Source: Misgurnus anguillicaudatus
Lineage: Eukaryota > Chordata > Actinopteri > Cypriniformes > Cobitidae
DNA length: 64,000 nucleotides
Direction: 5' to 3'
Assembly: GCF_027580225.2 (NCBI RefSeq)
Contig: NC_073340.2
Location: 20,220,001 to 20,284,000, forward strand
A program made the translations under genes and the position numbers. Positions 12,416 through 25,319 of the stretch are shown one piece after another (within the stretch, counting starts at the first letter, position 1; each line of letters opens with the position of its first letter). Under the pieces are notes generated by a model. That model was not told the origin of the DNA, did no database searches, and saw nothing but the letters and a program-made list of their open reading frames with translations.

Positions 12416-14335
12416 TAACACAATTGAAGAAACATTCACTACTAGTGAAAGTATTATGAAGTAAATTTCTTTTTACATTGAAATGCTGACCAATGCAGAA
12501 CAAAATGAGAAGGGCAAGAGACTTAGCTGCATAATAAAATGTGAATTTAAATAAAATAAAAATAACACCCACAAGCTTCCTCAAACCTCTGCTCAATGGG
12601 ACACAGTTTAATTTCAGGTCCTTAGAGCACTTTAACTGCAACTCTCCACAATTTAGGGAACATAAAAAGGTCAAAACATGAGCCCCCACACATCCTATCT
12701 GGTGTTTCAAACCAGGACAGAGGTCTACAGTGCTCTCTTATGGTGACTGTCTCATTGTCTAAACTATGGGAAAGACAGAAAGGGAGCGATATATGCGAGT
12801 GTGAGAATGTAAGCCCCTCTCTCTATAATGGACTCCTTTGTCTCATAGAGGGCTAAATAAAACAGGCACTGGCTGCTAAGTGAGTTTCAGGGCTGCTGTG
12901 TCTTTTCTTAAAGAGCTACTCACCCAAAACTTTCTCTCCATTCACTCTTATCATTATTTATGCATTCTCTTGATTTTATTGACTTTGGTCTGTTTCCAAT
13001 AACGTCTTTTAAAATCATCCTCAAGTTCTTCCTCAATACATGACCTTGCTACACCCACACCTCCCTTCTTTAACAATCATAGGCTACATGTTTCACATTC
13101 TTTCTCATAGTTGATCATCTTCCACATTCGTGTGCCAGTCTCTGCTAAAATTGTCACTGATGAAATATTAAAATAAATCAGTTATTGCAAACTATTGCCA
13201 TACGCACATCTGCAGTATAATTTCAATGTATTGTGCAGCCAGCCATATCCACAAACATTGTAAATAAATCATTCATAAATTAAATGGGAGCAATCTCAGG
13301 TACTCGGGTAACATCCAAAGGAAAGGCATTTGGAAATGTTCTTTTGTATTTTATGTTTCAGTGTATCTATATCAGAGCTAAAGATAAGGATACGGCTCAA
13401 AACTAGTTTTACTTGAAACTGGACTCTTGACCTCAGCAAATATAATACAGGTCTTATACACAAAAGTTATTTGCCTATGCTATTGCTACCCGAGACTTAA
13501 ACGAGAATGTCCTGAAATTACCTCAGTCCCTGAGAGGCAACTATAGAGATAGATTTCCTGTATTTGTGTGAGCGCATACATTACTGACGGTAGTTTAACC
13601 CTCCAATCTGCTCAGTGAAGGGCTCTGATGAGATTAAACTCTGCGAACGGATATCCGACTGGGGAAACCCTGCCAGGTCTTTCCCATGTCCTCTCTACAA
13701 CTTGGGTTACCTGGTTACATGAGCTAAAAAAAATTCCTAACACAAGTAAACATGGCCTCAAAGCAAATGTGTATTTCAACTAAACTTTAAAATTGTTACA
13801 TTACATTACAGCAGAAATTATTATATAGGTAACTACTTTATCTCATTAACTCATTAGGCCGTAAACCTAAGAATTACAACCCTGACTTTAAGAAATGTCA
13901 TGCATATAATGACACCACCAAATCTATAATCAGATCAGTTTACAACAGGAACATAACATGTCTAGGCAGTGGTTAACAACAGTTTAATCATACACTTTTT
14001 ACTTAATGGATAAAAGATTTTATGATCTGCAATTACCCCAAAAGATTCACAAAAAGCAACCGAAAAAGCTGCCAAAGACTTATCCAAGTCAGTCCAGACT
14101 GATCCAACCATCTCTCATCAATGCTCATCAATAAGTGGAGTTATGGATTAGAAACAAGTGATAATCTGCTAAATCTTCTTCCCAAGCACATTTTTCCTTC
14201 AAAAACCCAGCAGCTAGAGCAGAACTTTGTAACACAGGGCTGGTATGATTAAAAAGGGTTGGAAAACAGATGCACATTCATTGTTCGCTATCCACATTAC
14301 CTCTGAGTCGCCTTTCATTATATAATACAATAGTA
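12416..14335. other. non-coding, nothing recognised
   Basis: About 1.9 kb of AT-rich sequence; no inverted terminal repeat, coding exon or RNA gene supported. Confidence 0.4.
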
Positions 14336-15522
14336 CAGCTGCAACAACTAATCAATAAAATAGATTAAAATTGATTATGACATTCGTTGTCAATTAATAA
14401 TAATGGCTTATTTATTTTGTTAATAACAAATAATCTTAATATTCATTAAGGTCTAAAGTAGGGATCGACCGATATGGATTTTTTTTTAGTGCCGATACCG
14501 ATTTTTGTTTCATCAGCCTTAGCCGATAACCGATACAGGCTGCTGGTTTTCTTGAGCCGATATTTGGAGTCGATACTGCTTTTGCCCACTCAATTTACAT
14601 CATAAAAATGACAAAATGATGCCAAATTTTACAAGTCTCAATTTTAAAAAGTAACATTTATTGAACTTAAAAAAACTATATTTAACAAACAGTAATAAAC
14701 AGGTGAGGGTGCTATGGAACCATGAACTGCACTCTTCACAATGACGAGGAACTATCAGCAAAGGATATTGATTTCTAGCACTTTACTACTACAAATATAT
14801 ATAGAGATGAGAAATAAAAACCCGCTTTGTGCAGCTATGATCAGCTGTTAGGCCGAGCTTTCGATGCTGTCATGGAAAGGTTGGCTGTTTTTAGTCATAT
14901 GACCTGCAATCGTTTGCGGCTTCCAGCACTCTGTCTGTAAATAATGGTGGGAAAAAATTGGCGAACACAGCAGCCACATATCGGAAGATGCCGAAACACA
15001 TAAAACTCGCAAAAATCGGCCAATATATATGTCTATTACTAGTCTAAAGCTGAAGATAAAAATTAATTAAAGGTGCAGTATGTAATTTTTAGAAGGATCT
15101 CTTGACAGAAATGCAAAATAATATTCAAAAGTATATTATCAGGGGTGTATAAAGACCTTTTTATAATGAACTGTTATGTTTCTATTACCTTAGAATGAGA
15201 CATATTTATCTACATACACAGAGGGTCCCATTACATGGAAGTTGCCATTTTGTGCAGCCATGTTTCTACAGAAGCCCTTAACGGACAAACTTTTTTTTAC
15301 TAAGTTGTCTCCGTCAATTACATGTTTTTCCAGTGGCGGGTACCATAGCTTCTCTATGCAATTTAAAACGAGGGGTGAGCAGTGGACTGAGCCGTTGGTT
15401 GCAATTCACAACCTCACACTGGATGCCGCTAAAATTGACACACTTTTAATATGCAAAATTCTCAGCACATCGAAATTATCATCCGATTAATCGATTATAA
15501 AAATAATCGTTAGTTGCAGCCC
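14336..15522. mobile_element. hAT-like element, GGGCTGCAACTAACGATT-end family, host of a nest
   Basis: Left end CAGCTGCAACAACTAATCAA is the degraded mirror of the right end AATAATCGTTAGTTGCAGCC. No convincing duplication. Contains the hAT at 14459-15041 and probably a second MITE starting at about 15068 (TTAAAGGTGCAGTATGTAAT). Confidence 0.7.
14459..15041. mobile_element. hAT element, ATCGGCC-type, nested
   Basis: Left end TAGGGATCGACCGATATGG; right end decayed (TCGGCCAATATATATGTC to TACTA). Exact 8-bp duplication GTCTAAAG (14451-14458 and 15042-15049) fixes the borders. Confidence 0.85.
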
Positions 15523-16068
15523 TAGTAAAAACTACTTTAAAGACTATGACTATAAAGTCATACCAGTGAAAATAAACCTATTTATCCAGTCAACACAACA
15601 TTTAAATTTTTTTGTGAAGAAATAAATGACCAATCTTTGTACTAAAACAATTATACTATCACAAATCATTGTTTTTTTTTATTGTAAATGCTCATACAGA
15701 TTTTAGCGCAGTTACACACAGCAAGCAAATCTTGTAACAATCTGAAAAAAATTTGCACCTTAAAACAACAAGTCCACTGTTCAGACATCATCTAAACAAT
15801 TTAGCTCATTCAAATTCTAAACTGTATTCAAATCCATAACCAGACACCCATGAGCATGAGTCTAGTATTTTACAACCGTACAAAAACAAACCTGCACAAT
15901 AGCCGAAGATATGCCATTGTTTATTTGTAAACTTGAATTATGAATATATCAGTCATGCTGTACTCTATTATGCTAAAATCCTGTCTGGCCACAAGCCAGA
16001 TTCAACCTCAGTGTAAAACATGCAAACTAACTTAAAAAAATTCACTTGTATGCATATCTAAAAGTAGC

Positions 16069-16820
16069 TTAAAGGGCGTGTTGCAGGTTAACCACCACTG
16101 TCGATTAATGGGTACAAAAATCGTTCAAGATATGTATATCATTTTTAAAATGTCTCAAAAATGGTCTTAAAGTTTTTTTTACATCTTTGCTATTAACTTT
16201 TTTACGCAATTCGGCACTGACGTCACGTTGGGGAGAAGTGGAGAAAGCCTAAGCCAGAGCCATAGAGATAGATGAGACATTTATTGCCGTTTAATATTTA
16301 TGTATATAATATGGAAATCATACATACATAGTAGGAAATATATAATGTGGTATACTGCAAAGTTAACGTTACCATTCTAATTATTATTTATAATACATGT
16401 GGAGAAACTTTGCAAATCTGCTGATTTGATCCATTCATGTCCTGACCACCAGGTTAAAGATTTTTAAAACATCCTTAATCCACACTTACTAGTCTATCAA
16501 ATAAAATCTAAAATATATTGTTTTGTGAAATAAAAGGATGCTTTGATATATTGTTTATGCGATCATAACAAATCACACAATTATCAGACCGGCCCACCGG
16601 GAAAGTCCCGACACTCCCGATTGCCACTCCCAACGTGACGTAATACAGTGCGTTGTGGGGGAAAGGAGAATCATTGCAAACCGCTGTACTTTTTCGTATT
16701 ATATTCCATTTTGTGATACCCAACAACATAATATACAATGGATAACAGTTTAAATGTTTATTATCAACAAGCAAATTGCACAAATTCGTTGAAAAATTTA
16801 ACCTGCAACACGCCCTTTAA
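16069..16820. mobile_element. TTAA MITE (piggyBac-like)
   Basis: Ends TTAAAGGGCGTGTTGCAGGT / ACCTGCAACACGCCCTTTAA, with TTAA on both sides. A second inner mirror (GACGTCACGTTGGGAG / CTCCCAACGTGACG) lies within. No transposase. Confidence 0.9.
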
Positions 16821-17507
16821 CCTTTTACACCATGCATTGGCATGCGCTTATGACAGCTTAAACTGCCCAAGTAGGCAGCTTACTAGGTTTTAGAGACAAA
16901 GACTGATTAAGCATATAGTCCTGTTTATATCCCATATCTTTTGGAATTAAAGCATTTAGTATTTATATAAATGTCTAGTGAAATTACTATTATTATATTT
17001 AAAGCTATGAGGTGAATAGTGCAAGCCTATCTGCCATTAATACAGCACATGTGTTAACCAGAGACTCTGGAGACATTATGGATTTAAAGAAGTTTTCAGC
17101 CAACCAGTCATAAACGCTATCTAAAAACAGGGTGGTGGGATAAAGCTAGTTTCAAATTACGCTGTGGTTCGGCATTTTCAGCATCGTCTCCGAGCAGAGA
17201 CAGCATTTGTGTTCCCAGTTCTGAGGAAGGCTCAAATATCACATCAATTAAGCACCGCTCTTCTTTACATTTCAAAGGAAAAGGGGGCAAATGGTTCAGA
17301 CCAAATGATATCTTACTTAAAGCATCTGGAAAATATGAACTTTGTGTGTTTTTGGTCTTACCACAAGGTATTTTGTCTTTCAATACTCTTTTAGTTACTC
17401 AGTTCAAATATTCCACCCTAGTTCCATTGCTTGTGTTAAAAAATGGCTTCAGATCAAATTAAAGGAACATGGCACCTTACATCAGTTTAACTTATCTGCA
17501 TAATTAT
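16821..17507. other. non-coding, nothing recognised
   Basis: No supported exon or repeat. Overlapping open frames at 17117-17394 on both strands show no family resemblance. Confidence 0.35.
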
Positions 17508-18233
17508 TTAAAGGAACACGCCCACATTTTGGGAACTTAGCTTATTCACCGTATCCACCATAGTTAGATAAGTCCATACATACCTTTCTCATCTCCGTGC
17601 ATGCTGTAACTCGGTCTGACGCAGCCCCTGCCAGCTTAGCTTAGCACAAAGACTGCAAGTGAATGGCTCCAGCTAGCAAACTGCTCCTAATTGACAAAAT
17701 AACGCAAACATTTTCCTACTTATGTGTTGTGATTTGTATAATCACAACGTGTACAATAACAAGGTCATATGAAACACAGCAATCTTTTAACAGTATAAAT
17801 ACAGGGAACTATATTATCAGAAGGCGAAGCACTGCTACTTGGGCAGAGTGACTTGCTCGCAGCACCCGAGAAGCCCCCTGGTGAGGAGCAGAGAGTTCGG
17901 TCAGAGTTGTCAAATCACTCCGCCCAAGTAGCAGTGCCTCGTCCTCTGAGAATATAGTTCCCTGTATGTATACTGTTAAAAGATGGTTGTGCCTCATATG
18001 ACCTTGTTATTTGTACACGGTGTGACTATACAAACCACGACACATAAATAGGAAAATGTTTGCGTTATTTTGTCACTTATTGGGAGTAGTTTGCTAGCTG
18101 GAGCCATTCACTTGCAGTCTTTGTGCTAAGCTAAGCTAGCGGGGGCTGCGTCAGACCAAGTTACAGCACGCACGGAGATGAGAAAGGTATGTATGGACTT
18201 ATCTAACTATGGGGGATACGGTGAATAAGCTAA
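17508..18233. mobile_element. long foldback TTAA element, right end lost
   Basis: Arms of over 300 bases each (GCTTATTCACCGTATCC at the left, GGATACGGTGAATAAGC at the right). The left end is TTAAAGGAACACGCCCACAT; the matching right terminus after 18233 is missing. Open frames here come from the palindrome. Confidence 0.85.
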
Positions 18234-18332
18234 ATCTTAAAATAAGAGTTTTAATGTGACTAAGTAAGGTCATGTCAAAGATTGAAATTAAAATAATACT
18301 TTGATGCTAATAATTTATTTATGAAACTTTAA

Positions 18333-18505
18333 CCTATTTAATGTACTCATTTTTTTAAGGTAAGTGGTTGCAATCAATTTATTTAGCCTAAGCTACATTT
18401 AAACAAAAGAATTAGAAACAAAAAAATAAATAAAAAACTTTTGTTTAAATGTAGCTTAAATAAATTGATTGCAACCAGTTACCTTAAAAACATTGAGTAA
18501 ATTGA
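18333..18505. repeat. near-perfect palindrome, about 70-base arms
   Basis: GGTTGCAATCAATTTATTTA... at 18366 onward is mirrored by TAAATAAATTGATTGCAACC near 18475, with CTACATTTAAACAAAAG / CTTTTGTTTAAATGTAG closest to the A-rich loop. Probably a small foldback MITE. Confidence 0.85.
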
Positions 18506-20590
18506 ATGAATCATTTTTTAGTGAACTGGTCAGATCCTTGGCATGCACATAACACTTAATAAATCCTGCAACATAAACCCACAATCCCTCTCACAGTCTA
18601 TTTTCATTTATTCACCAACAATACAAAAAATAGGCATAAATGTGAAAAAGTGGCAGAACTTTGGTAACAACATGTACCGGGCCTATGGCAGTCTTTCTGC
18701 CCTGGGGCTTGGCTACTGTTGAACTCAAACCTGGGGTCTAGTGCAGGGGGTCTGGAACAGGGCCCAGTGTTTTAAGTGAGATCTTTAAGAGCTGAGGCAA
18801 GAGGCAAGATCCAAAAACCACTTCAGACAGCTGCTTAATATGAGAGGATTTCCAATTGGCAGACTGAAACACACACATTAATTGTACACACAGACATACA
18901 GGCACATAGACAAAAGGAATAAAACAGACACAAACTGACAGCATGTCTAGAGATTCAGGCATGAAGAGAACCAGCAGACTACAGCCTGCAGAAGAATAAG
19001 ACACCAGTGAAATGTTGGCAGTACTATCAGCAGTATTTTGAAGCCTGAGCGGTGCCAGCCAGTAAGACTAAAAAAGCTTTAGCTGAATAAGGCTAAATGT
19101 TGCACTGAAGCAGATAGGGGATAGCAAAAGGTCAGACAGGTCTTTAGAAATACAATATTATTTAATACAGTGTGATGACGAATGCTTTATCTTCAAACAG
19201 ATCTTTAAAAAGGTCTTTATTACAGTGCTGGTAGTGCTAGCAAGACAGCACTGAAGTACTGTATTAAAATTCCTCAAACACTTCCTCATAACTATTTACT
19301 TAGCCTGGACTGCTTATGATCCCACTCCAACTTCATATAATTTCAGTCATAAGTGTGCTACTTGATATACTTTATAAAGAAATGCATATAAAACATTTAA
19401 AAACTCCTTTAGTTAAAAATGTCACAGACAGCAATGATGTCGCTGTATTTGCATACTAAATTGTGATTGATCTTACTGTATATATTTAAACCATCTTTAC
19501 ACCGCACGAAGACTGTGTTGGCACATAATATGCATGTTAAGCACCATGACAAGAGCAAAGCAGCTGATGCAGTACATCATTCATAGTAAACTTAGTAGTT
19601 TAACACTATTCATTCGCTGCCCTGCAAGCATTGGGTTCTTTAGGAAATCCAAATTTAGTCTGTCACCAAGTTAATATTATATTTCATAAACGCAAATGCA
19701 TCTTAAATACACACAGGGTTATTTTAGTCTTGTTACCTCATTCTTCACCATGACATTACTAAATTATTAACAACAGTGCTGAGAAGATAGTTGGTTATGC
19801 TGCATAAGCCAGTCTGTGGGAATACTCTCATCAATAAACCAAACTGGGATACAACTATGTTTCCGAAAGTGTTACACACTAAAGCCAACACACTAGACTG
19901 GAGGTTTTCTTTCCAACATGCATCATTTTCCAGCAAAAACTCTTGAAGTGGGATGTATGTTAAATGAAGCATTATACAAAGATTCACATGAAGGTGACCT
20001 ACGTAACCAATATACTGCTATCCTTTATGTCAGAATCCTTCATCCTCAAAATTACTTTCTGCAGATCTGATTAGACTTAGTTTTTACAGGTAGTTCTGAA
20101 TAGGTAGAGACAAAACTAATCTATAGGTGCAAATATTCCAAATTTAAGTACATTCAAGTACATTGCTTGAAGTATTATTAGTGATTCACAGACACAGGCT
20201 GGCCAGATGATAAATACTGTATGCAGCAGATTTGTAAAATAATCTGTGTGTCGGCAGAACTGAACAACTGATTTAGATGCTGCACAGTGTAAAACGAAAG
20301 GAGAATGCACACCTAAGCTTTAAACAGAGCAAGAAACAGTGATGACAAATGTATTATTAAAAGGATATGACCTTCACGCCAGATGCTTTCTAATAAAAGA
20401 ACTGCTCACTTATACTTTCTCATTATGATGGGGAACCAGTGCCACTACACTGACTGTATTTGATATGTCCTCTATTAATAAAAGCAACTAAATCCAGAAA
20501 AAGGGACCTTAAAAAAAATCAGACACAAATATTAAATCATGTAAAAACCTTGAATAGTATATAATCCTTGTATAATTAGTTCTAGCATCT
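18506..20590. other. non-coding, nothing recognised
   Basis: About 2 kb of AT-rich sequence without supported coding or transposon structure. Confidence 0.4.
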
Positions 20591-20592
20591 TT

Positions 20593-20755
20593 AAAGGGAC
20601 ACTCCACTTTTTTTGAAAATATGCTCATTTTCCAGCTCCCTTTGATTTTTACCGTTTACCGATATTTCTCCTATTTAAAACTTGACTCTTCTGTAGTTAC
20701 ATGGTGTACTAAGACCGACAGAAAATTAAAAGTTGCGATTTTCTAGGCAGATATG
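20593..20755. repeat. left half of a TTAA MITE
   Basis: TTTAAAGGGACACTCCACTT followed by TTTTCCAGCTCCC resembles the left end of a very common fish MITE. The mirrored right end is not found, so it is truncated before 20770, where another element end (TAGGGGTGTAACGATTAACC) starts. Confidence 0.5.
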
Positions 20756-20950
20756 TATGTAATATATATAGGGGTGTAACGATTAACCGTGCAAATGCAC
20801 GTTTTCTCAATGAATGAATTTGAATGAAATACGGTGAAATACAGGCACATCCTAACGCCAGGGGGCGCTCCCTTGCAGAAACTCCCTTTGTGCCACAGAA
20901 GAAGTAGCTTTACGAATGCTATTCCAGGAAATGTCTACAGGAATATTTAT

Positions 20951-22071
20951 TAGAGGTCGATCAATTTATCGGCCGGCCGATTAATTGGCCGATTTTTGGC
21001 ATATTTTAAAAAATCGGCTTTGGCCGATTTTGCTGCAAAATTAGGCCGATTAATAGGCAGGCGCATCTGCGGGCACCTAAGCGCTGTTGTAGAACTCGTG
21101 ACGCTGCCTCTTGCTGCAAGCAGATCGCTCTCGTCTCGTGTGTGTGCAGCCGTGCCTTGTTCACAAACAGCTTTACTAAATGATGGGGGGATCGCGCAAA
21201 TTAAGCAGCCAGTACAACAGCGCGACGGGCTTATGTCTCGCGGTGCACTGTCCGTGCAAAGATTAGGCTCATTTCATGTGATTAGTGAGTGATGATGAGT
21301 TTTGTTAGCGTGACAGAGAGAGAAGAGCCGCGCGCGCACGCTTTCTGTCTCCCTGCTTTTATTACTCAAAACAAAACTGACTCGATGGCGAAAGGTCGGA
21401 AGACCAAATCATATCCACAAAGGAAATGTTTTTCGTGTTGTTAAAGTAACACTTTGTTTACAGTTTTGCGCTGCTCAGCCTGGATTAGAACACAGCGCGT
21501 CCGATTCGCGAACTGACTCCTTTGAACGGATTCGTTTGAATGAACGGTTGAAACAACAAATCTGTCCCAACACTAAACTCACAAGACGTCACTGTCAGCA
21601 CAATCAGTCACTTTTAGCATCTCAGAAATGAGAATGTAAATGTGTTTAGAAAGATTTGCCCTAAATAACAGTCTCAACTAAAAACCATAGACATTTACTA
21701 TGTTAACTTTATGATGATGAATAAATATTTTATCAGGTCTACCAAATAAGAATTTTATCCTACAAAGCAATAAAAGCCATGCTAAAAAACTGATCAAAGA
21801 TTATGACAGCAGAGTGTCAGGTAATATCTGTGTCTGATAAATGCATGGTGCACTGGAGGTTGTAAAACTCTTCAGAAAGACCAGTCATGTATTTTTAAAT
21901 ACTTTGACTTAAATAGTGACATTTTTGCATTTAAAATATCTGCTAATAATGATGAGAACATTTTGATTATTATGTACATATAGAAAATCGGCCAAACATA
22001 TCGGCCATCGGCTGCCCTCATTTCTAAAAAATCGGCATCGTCCAGAGAAAAAGCATATCGGTCGACCTCTA
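20951..22071. mobile_element. hAT element, ATCGGCC-type
   Basis: Ends TAGAGGTCGATCAATTTATC / ATATCGGTCGACCTCTA. Exact 8-bp duplication ATATTTAT (20943-20950 and 22072-22079). Subterminal GGCCGATTTT repeats. The 98-codon frame at 20996-21292 is not a transposase I recognise. Confidence 0.92.
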
Positions 22072-22079
22072 ATATTTAT

Positions 22080-24265
22080 ATCACTGTTCTTCAAATTGTT
22101 TCAGGTATTTTCATGATAATAAAGAATATTTTAAATTATTTTGTTTAACGAGTGTTGCTTTTTAAATGCACGTTATAAACGACTTCGACTCGTTATGATT
22201 TTAGATTGATAAGGACTTACCGACCAAATGCCATAGTATTAAATGCCGTAGTATATATATGCTCCTGTGTGTGCTCTTCATGAGCCCTCATGTCTGAGGA
22301 ACATATATGAGTTATACACGCTGGACGTGTTGCATCCTGGGATTGCACAGTCGCAGACTCATATAGCACATTCACTGCAGTTGTGGATCCACTACTTTTC
22401 TTCATCTTTCTTGAATTTGTGAATTCTTGTGAATGAATTTCTGTAAATACTTTCAAAGCTGTGTGGACATGTGTGCGTGAAAAGGCAAATGCGGGAAGAA
22501 AGTTATAGGGCCCTAAATATAAGTTAGGATTTGGTGTTTAGGCTAAGAAATTAGGCTTATAAATTCTTAAATTTTAATCTCATCATGGACAACTTTTGTA
22601 TTCATAGTTGCAAAATTGCCCATATTATACTGTGAATAAGATCCTTAATCTCAGTCTTGGCTGCTATGATTAATACAATAATGATGAACCAAAGTTAAAT
22701 GCTGATCAAAAACAGGATCAAGACCAATGTTTTTGGCATGATATTTAAGACTTTAAGAAATTTAATTCTAACAATAAAAACTTGAAACTGCATTAAATAA
22801 ACCAAGGTGTAAATTACAGCACTAACAATACAGCACTAAGCAGTGTTTGTTTACATTGGTGTAGTTTTGCCTTGTATTGTTTTTAAATCTAGCCTCAAAC
22901 GAGTAGCCCTTAATCATTTGTCTACAAATCTCACATTGCCTATAAATAATATTATTGAAGGACCTGTAGTTTAAAACTGTTGCTAAATGTTTGCTTCAGC
23001 TCAGAATTTTTCACACCACCTTCAAGACCTCTCTTACCTCAGCTTGGACCTTACAACTACAAAAACAAAACACAGGAATGCCAGTAATGCAGGGCCACAC
23101 ACTGGGGCAGCCAAGACCCAGACACGAGACACCTGTTATGTCACTGCCAGTTTAGACAACCCCCAGTGCACACACACAACAGTTTTCAAACAACTGACAA
23201 AGAAAACTGCAAATCTTACCAGCACCATCCATTTCATCAATGTGCAATATGTCCTTTGTTTCTTATCTCAGATTTTGCACATAGCAAGTTTGCTAACAAT
23301 CTCAGCCACTAAAATGGCATATCAACTTGTTTCAGCTCCATATGGGAATGTTTCTTTCAATATTTCATATTTTAGAAATGGTTCTCTCCTGTCAGTTCAT
23401 ATTAGCCATGTTATTCACATATGTATGGAGTAATCTGAGGACTTTAGTAATAGTCACACTGTGTTCCCTCTTCTAGTTATTAGCACTCTACAAGTTAAAG
23501 CGGTAAGTTGAGGGAATGATTCGAACATGGACTGCAATGTTAAGCTGATACTGCAAGACGATAAGTGGGAGCGAGTTTGAGTAATGAAGTAAGCAGAGGT
23601 TGGAGTCAGATGGAGTGCACACAAATCTGACACATCAGATATCAAGTCTCAAACAAAACACTGTGTAGCAGAACTGAGAAAACTCTTAATACCTAGTCCT
23701 ACCTACCTGAACACAAGTCATGCTTTCATAGTCTTTTCACTACCAGAATACTTTATTAATCTTCTTTATCACAACTGCACTGGGCCATTATATTATATAT
23801 ATTTCATCTGTGCATAAGGGTGAGCCTATTAAAGATCAAGGCCAAGTTGATGGGGTCTGCAATATTTTCCAGACTTTCACAGCCGATTATACACAATTTT
23901 TGTTCCAGATTATTATCATATATTACTTTATTATTAATCATTTAAAGTGTTTTTATTAGATTTTCCCTCAGAGAACAAGTACGGGGCCAATGAATGAATT
24001 CTCTACGCTTAATTTACAAATAAAATTAAATCAACAGACCAACTTTTTCACTTGATATGATATTAATTGGAGCATGCCAGCACCCCAGCAGCTGAGCACA
24101 CATGAGGAGTAATGACTTTGCCTGTTGCTCAGGATGATGTCAGTGTCAAGCTCCGTGTCAACACACACTGTCGAAATAAAGCTAAACCATCCAGTCATCC
24201 CAACAAGAGCTACTTGACCAGTTAAAGACTCGTTTCATTGTTTTATACGTCTGTTTTTATTGAGT
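22080..24265. other. non-coding, one unvalidated open frame
   Basis: No repeat with clean ends. The plus-strand frame at 22987-23433 (148 codons) is low in charged domains and resembles no family I know; I do not call it a gene. Confidence 0.35.
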
Positions 24266-24269
24266 CAGC

Positions 24270-24328
24270 GGTCGGGTGCACTTGACAGTGACAGACACTA
24301 GCGCTCGCGCTGTCAAGTGCACCCGACC
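24270..24328. repeat. hairpin with 19-bp perfect arms
   Basis: GGTCGGGTGCACTTGACAG at 24270-24288 is exactly reverse-complemented at 24310-24328, with a 21-base CpG-rich loop. It lies about 160 bases past the candidate mpp7 donor. It has no transposon target duplication that I can see. Confidence 0.85.
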
Positions 24329-24487
24329 GAGCGAAACAAACAACGTACCAAGTCGATTCTCCAGTTTTCACTAAAACTTCTTCAGATATTGTCCTTAATG
24401 AGTAAACATTCGGCATTTCTATTCATAAAGAACGATGCAGATACTTGTTTTGTGATTCCTAAAAAGAAATAAGGTGTTTTTACTTAC

Positions 24488-24700
24488 TCGGGATGTGTAT
24501 CGTGTTTGGAAAGTCCAGTACTAAGACACTTTGGACTTCTTAGAGTATTGAGCAGCCGCTACCGAGGAAACCTTATCCACACTTGGCTTTAAAAGACTAA
24601 AACTAATAATTTTAAGTAAATATTCCAGGTTTGAAAAGGTCCTTATGTCCAAAATGTTTTTCTTTGAGGGCGAAACGCCTCGTACAATCTGCGTTACGCG
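24488..24700 (-). other. candidate non-coding first exon of mpp7
   Basis: A consensus donor on the minus strand (GA|GTAAGTA, GT at 24487-24486) closes a stretch with no long reading frame, lying just downstream of a promoter-like motif cluster. MPP7 needs at least one upstream non-coding exon, because its start-codon exon has its own acceptor at 701/700. Joining the two would make an intron of about 23.8 kb. The 5' end given here is only approximate. A lncRNA is the alternative. Confidence 0.35.
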
Positions 24701-24704
24701 AGAC

Positions 24705-24765
24705 AGGCGGCCGGAAGTAATCCTTGTCTCGATTGGACAATGTAGTAAAAAAGGGCGGGACCAAA
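24705..24765 (-). promoter_or_regulatory. candidate minus-strand promoter with ETS, CCAAT and GC-box motifs
   Basis: Within about 50 bases lie an ETS-type site (CCGGAAGTAA, 24711-24720), an inverted CCAAT box (ATTGG, 24732-24736) and a GC box (GGGCGGGA, 24753-24760). CpGs are denser here than in the surrounding AT-rich DNA. On the minus strand the order is GC box, CCAAT, ETS, as in many TATA-less vertebrate promoters. It sits directly upstream of the candidate first exon ending at 24488. Confidence 0.42.
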
Positions 24766-25212
24766 GTGTATCCTAAAACACAACTGGTTGTTATATAATC
24801 AATCATATGCCACACCTGCCTTCTTTTCTGCGAAATTATGGTTTATTATAAGAGGTCCTTAGGGAGAGCGTGCCTGTGTTCATACATTATAAAGACACTT
24901 CCATTGTTGCTTTGAACAATGCTCAGTGGCGAGTTGTAATTTCCAGGGATGAATGAACAGTTGTTCATGAGTTCATCTGATACAACACCTGCCATTCCGG
25001 TTTAGAGAACATGATCGCCAGGTTTTCTCCCATTTGAATATAATGCCTATTTCTAATAAGCTTACTTGATCGGTCTAGACATGCTAGTCCTCGTTATTTC
25101 AGTGGTTCAGTGAAACTTAGCCTACAACGCAGACTGGTTTGACAAGTTACATAAAAGCACATACAAAACACCACAGTTGCAGCTGAGATTTAGTCTATAA
25201 AACTGAAATGGA

Positions 25213-25215
25213 GAT

Positions 25216-25313
<98 letters not shown>
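25213..25313 (+). repeat. (GAAA)n microsatellite
   Basis: About 25 uninterrupted units of GAAA, ending AAGAGAAAAC. It produces a meaningless Phe/Leu/Ser repeat frame on the minus strand. Confidence 0.97.
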
Positions 25314-25314
<1 letters not shown>

Positions 25315-25319
25315 GAAAA

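Noticed and set aside
20996..21292. 98-codon frame inside a hAT element
   Set aside because: No BED finger or hAT catalytic motif; GC-rich inner part of a non-autonomous element.
22987..23433. 148-codon plus-strand open frame, the longest outside repeats apart from the minisatellite frames
   Set aside because: No recognisable domain, no promoter or splice context, composition like translated AT-rich intergenic DNA. It would need transcript evidence.
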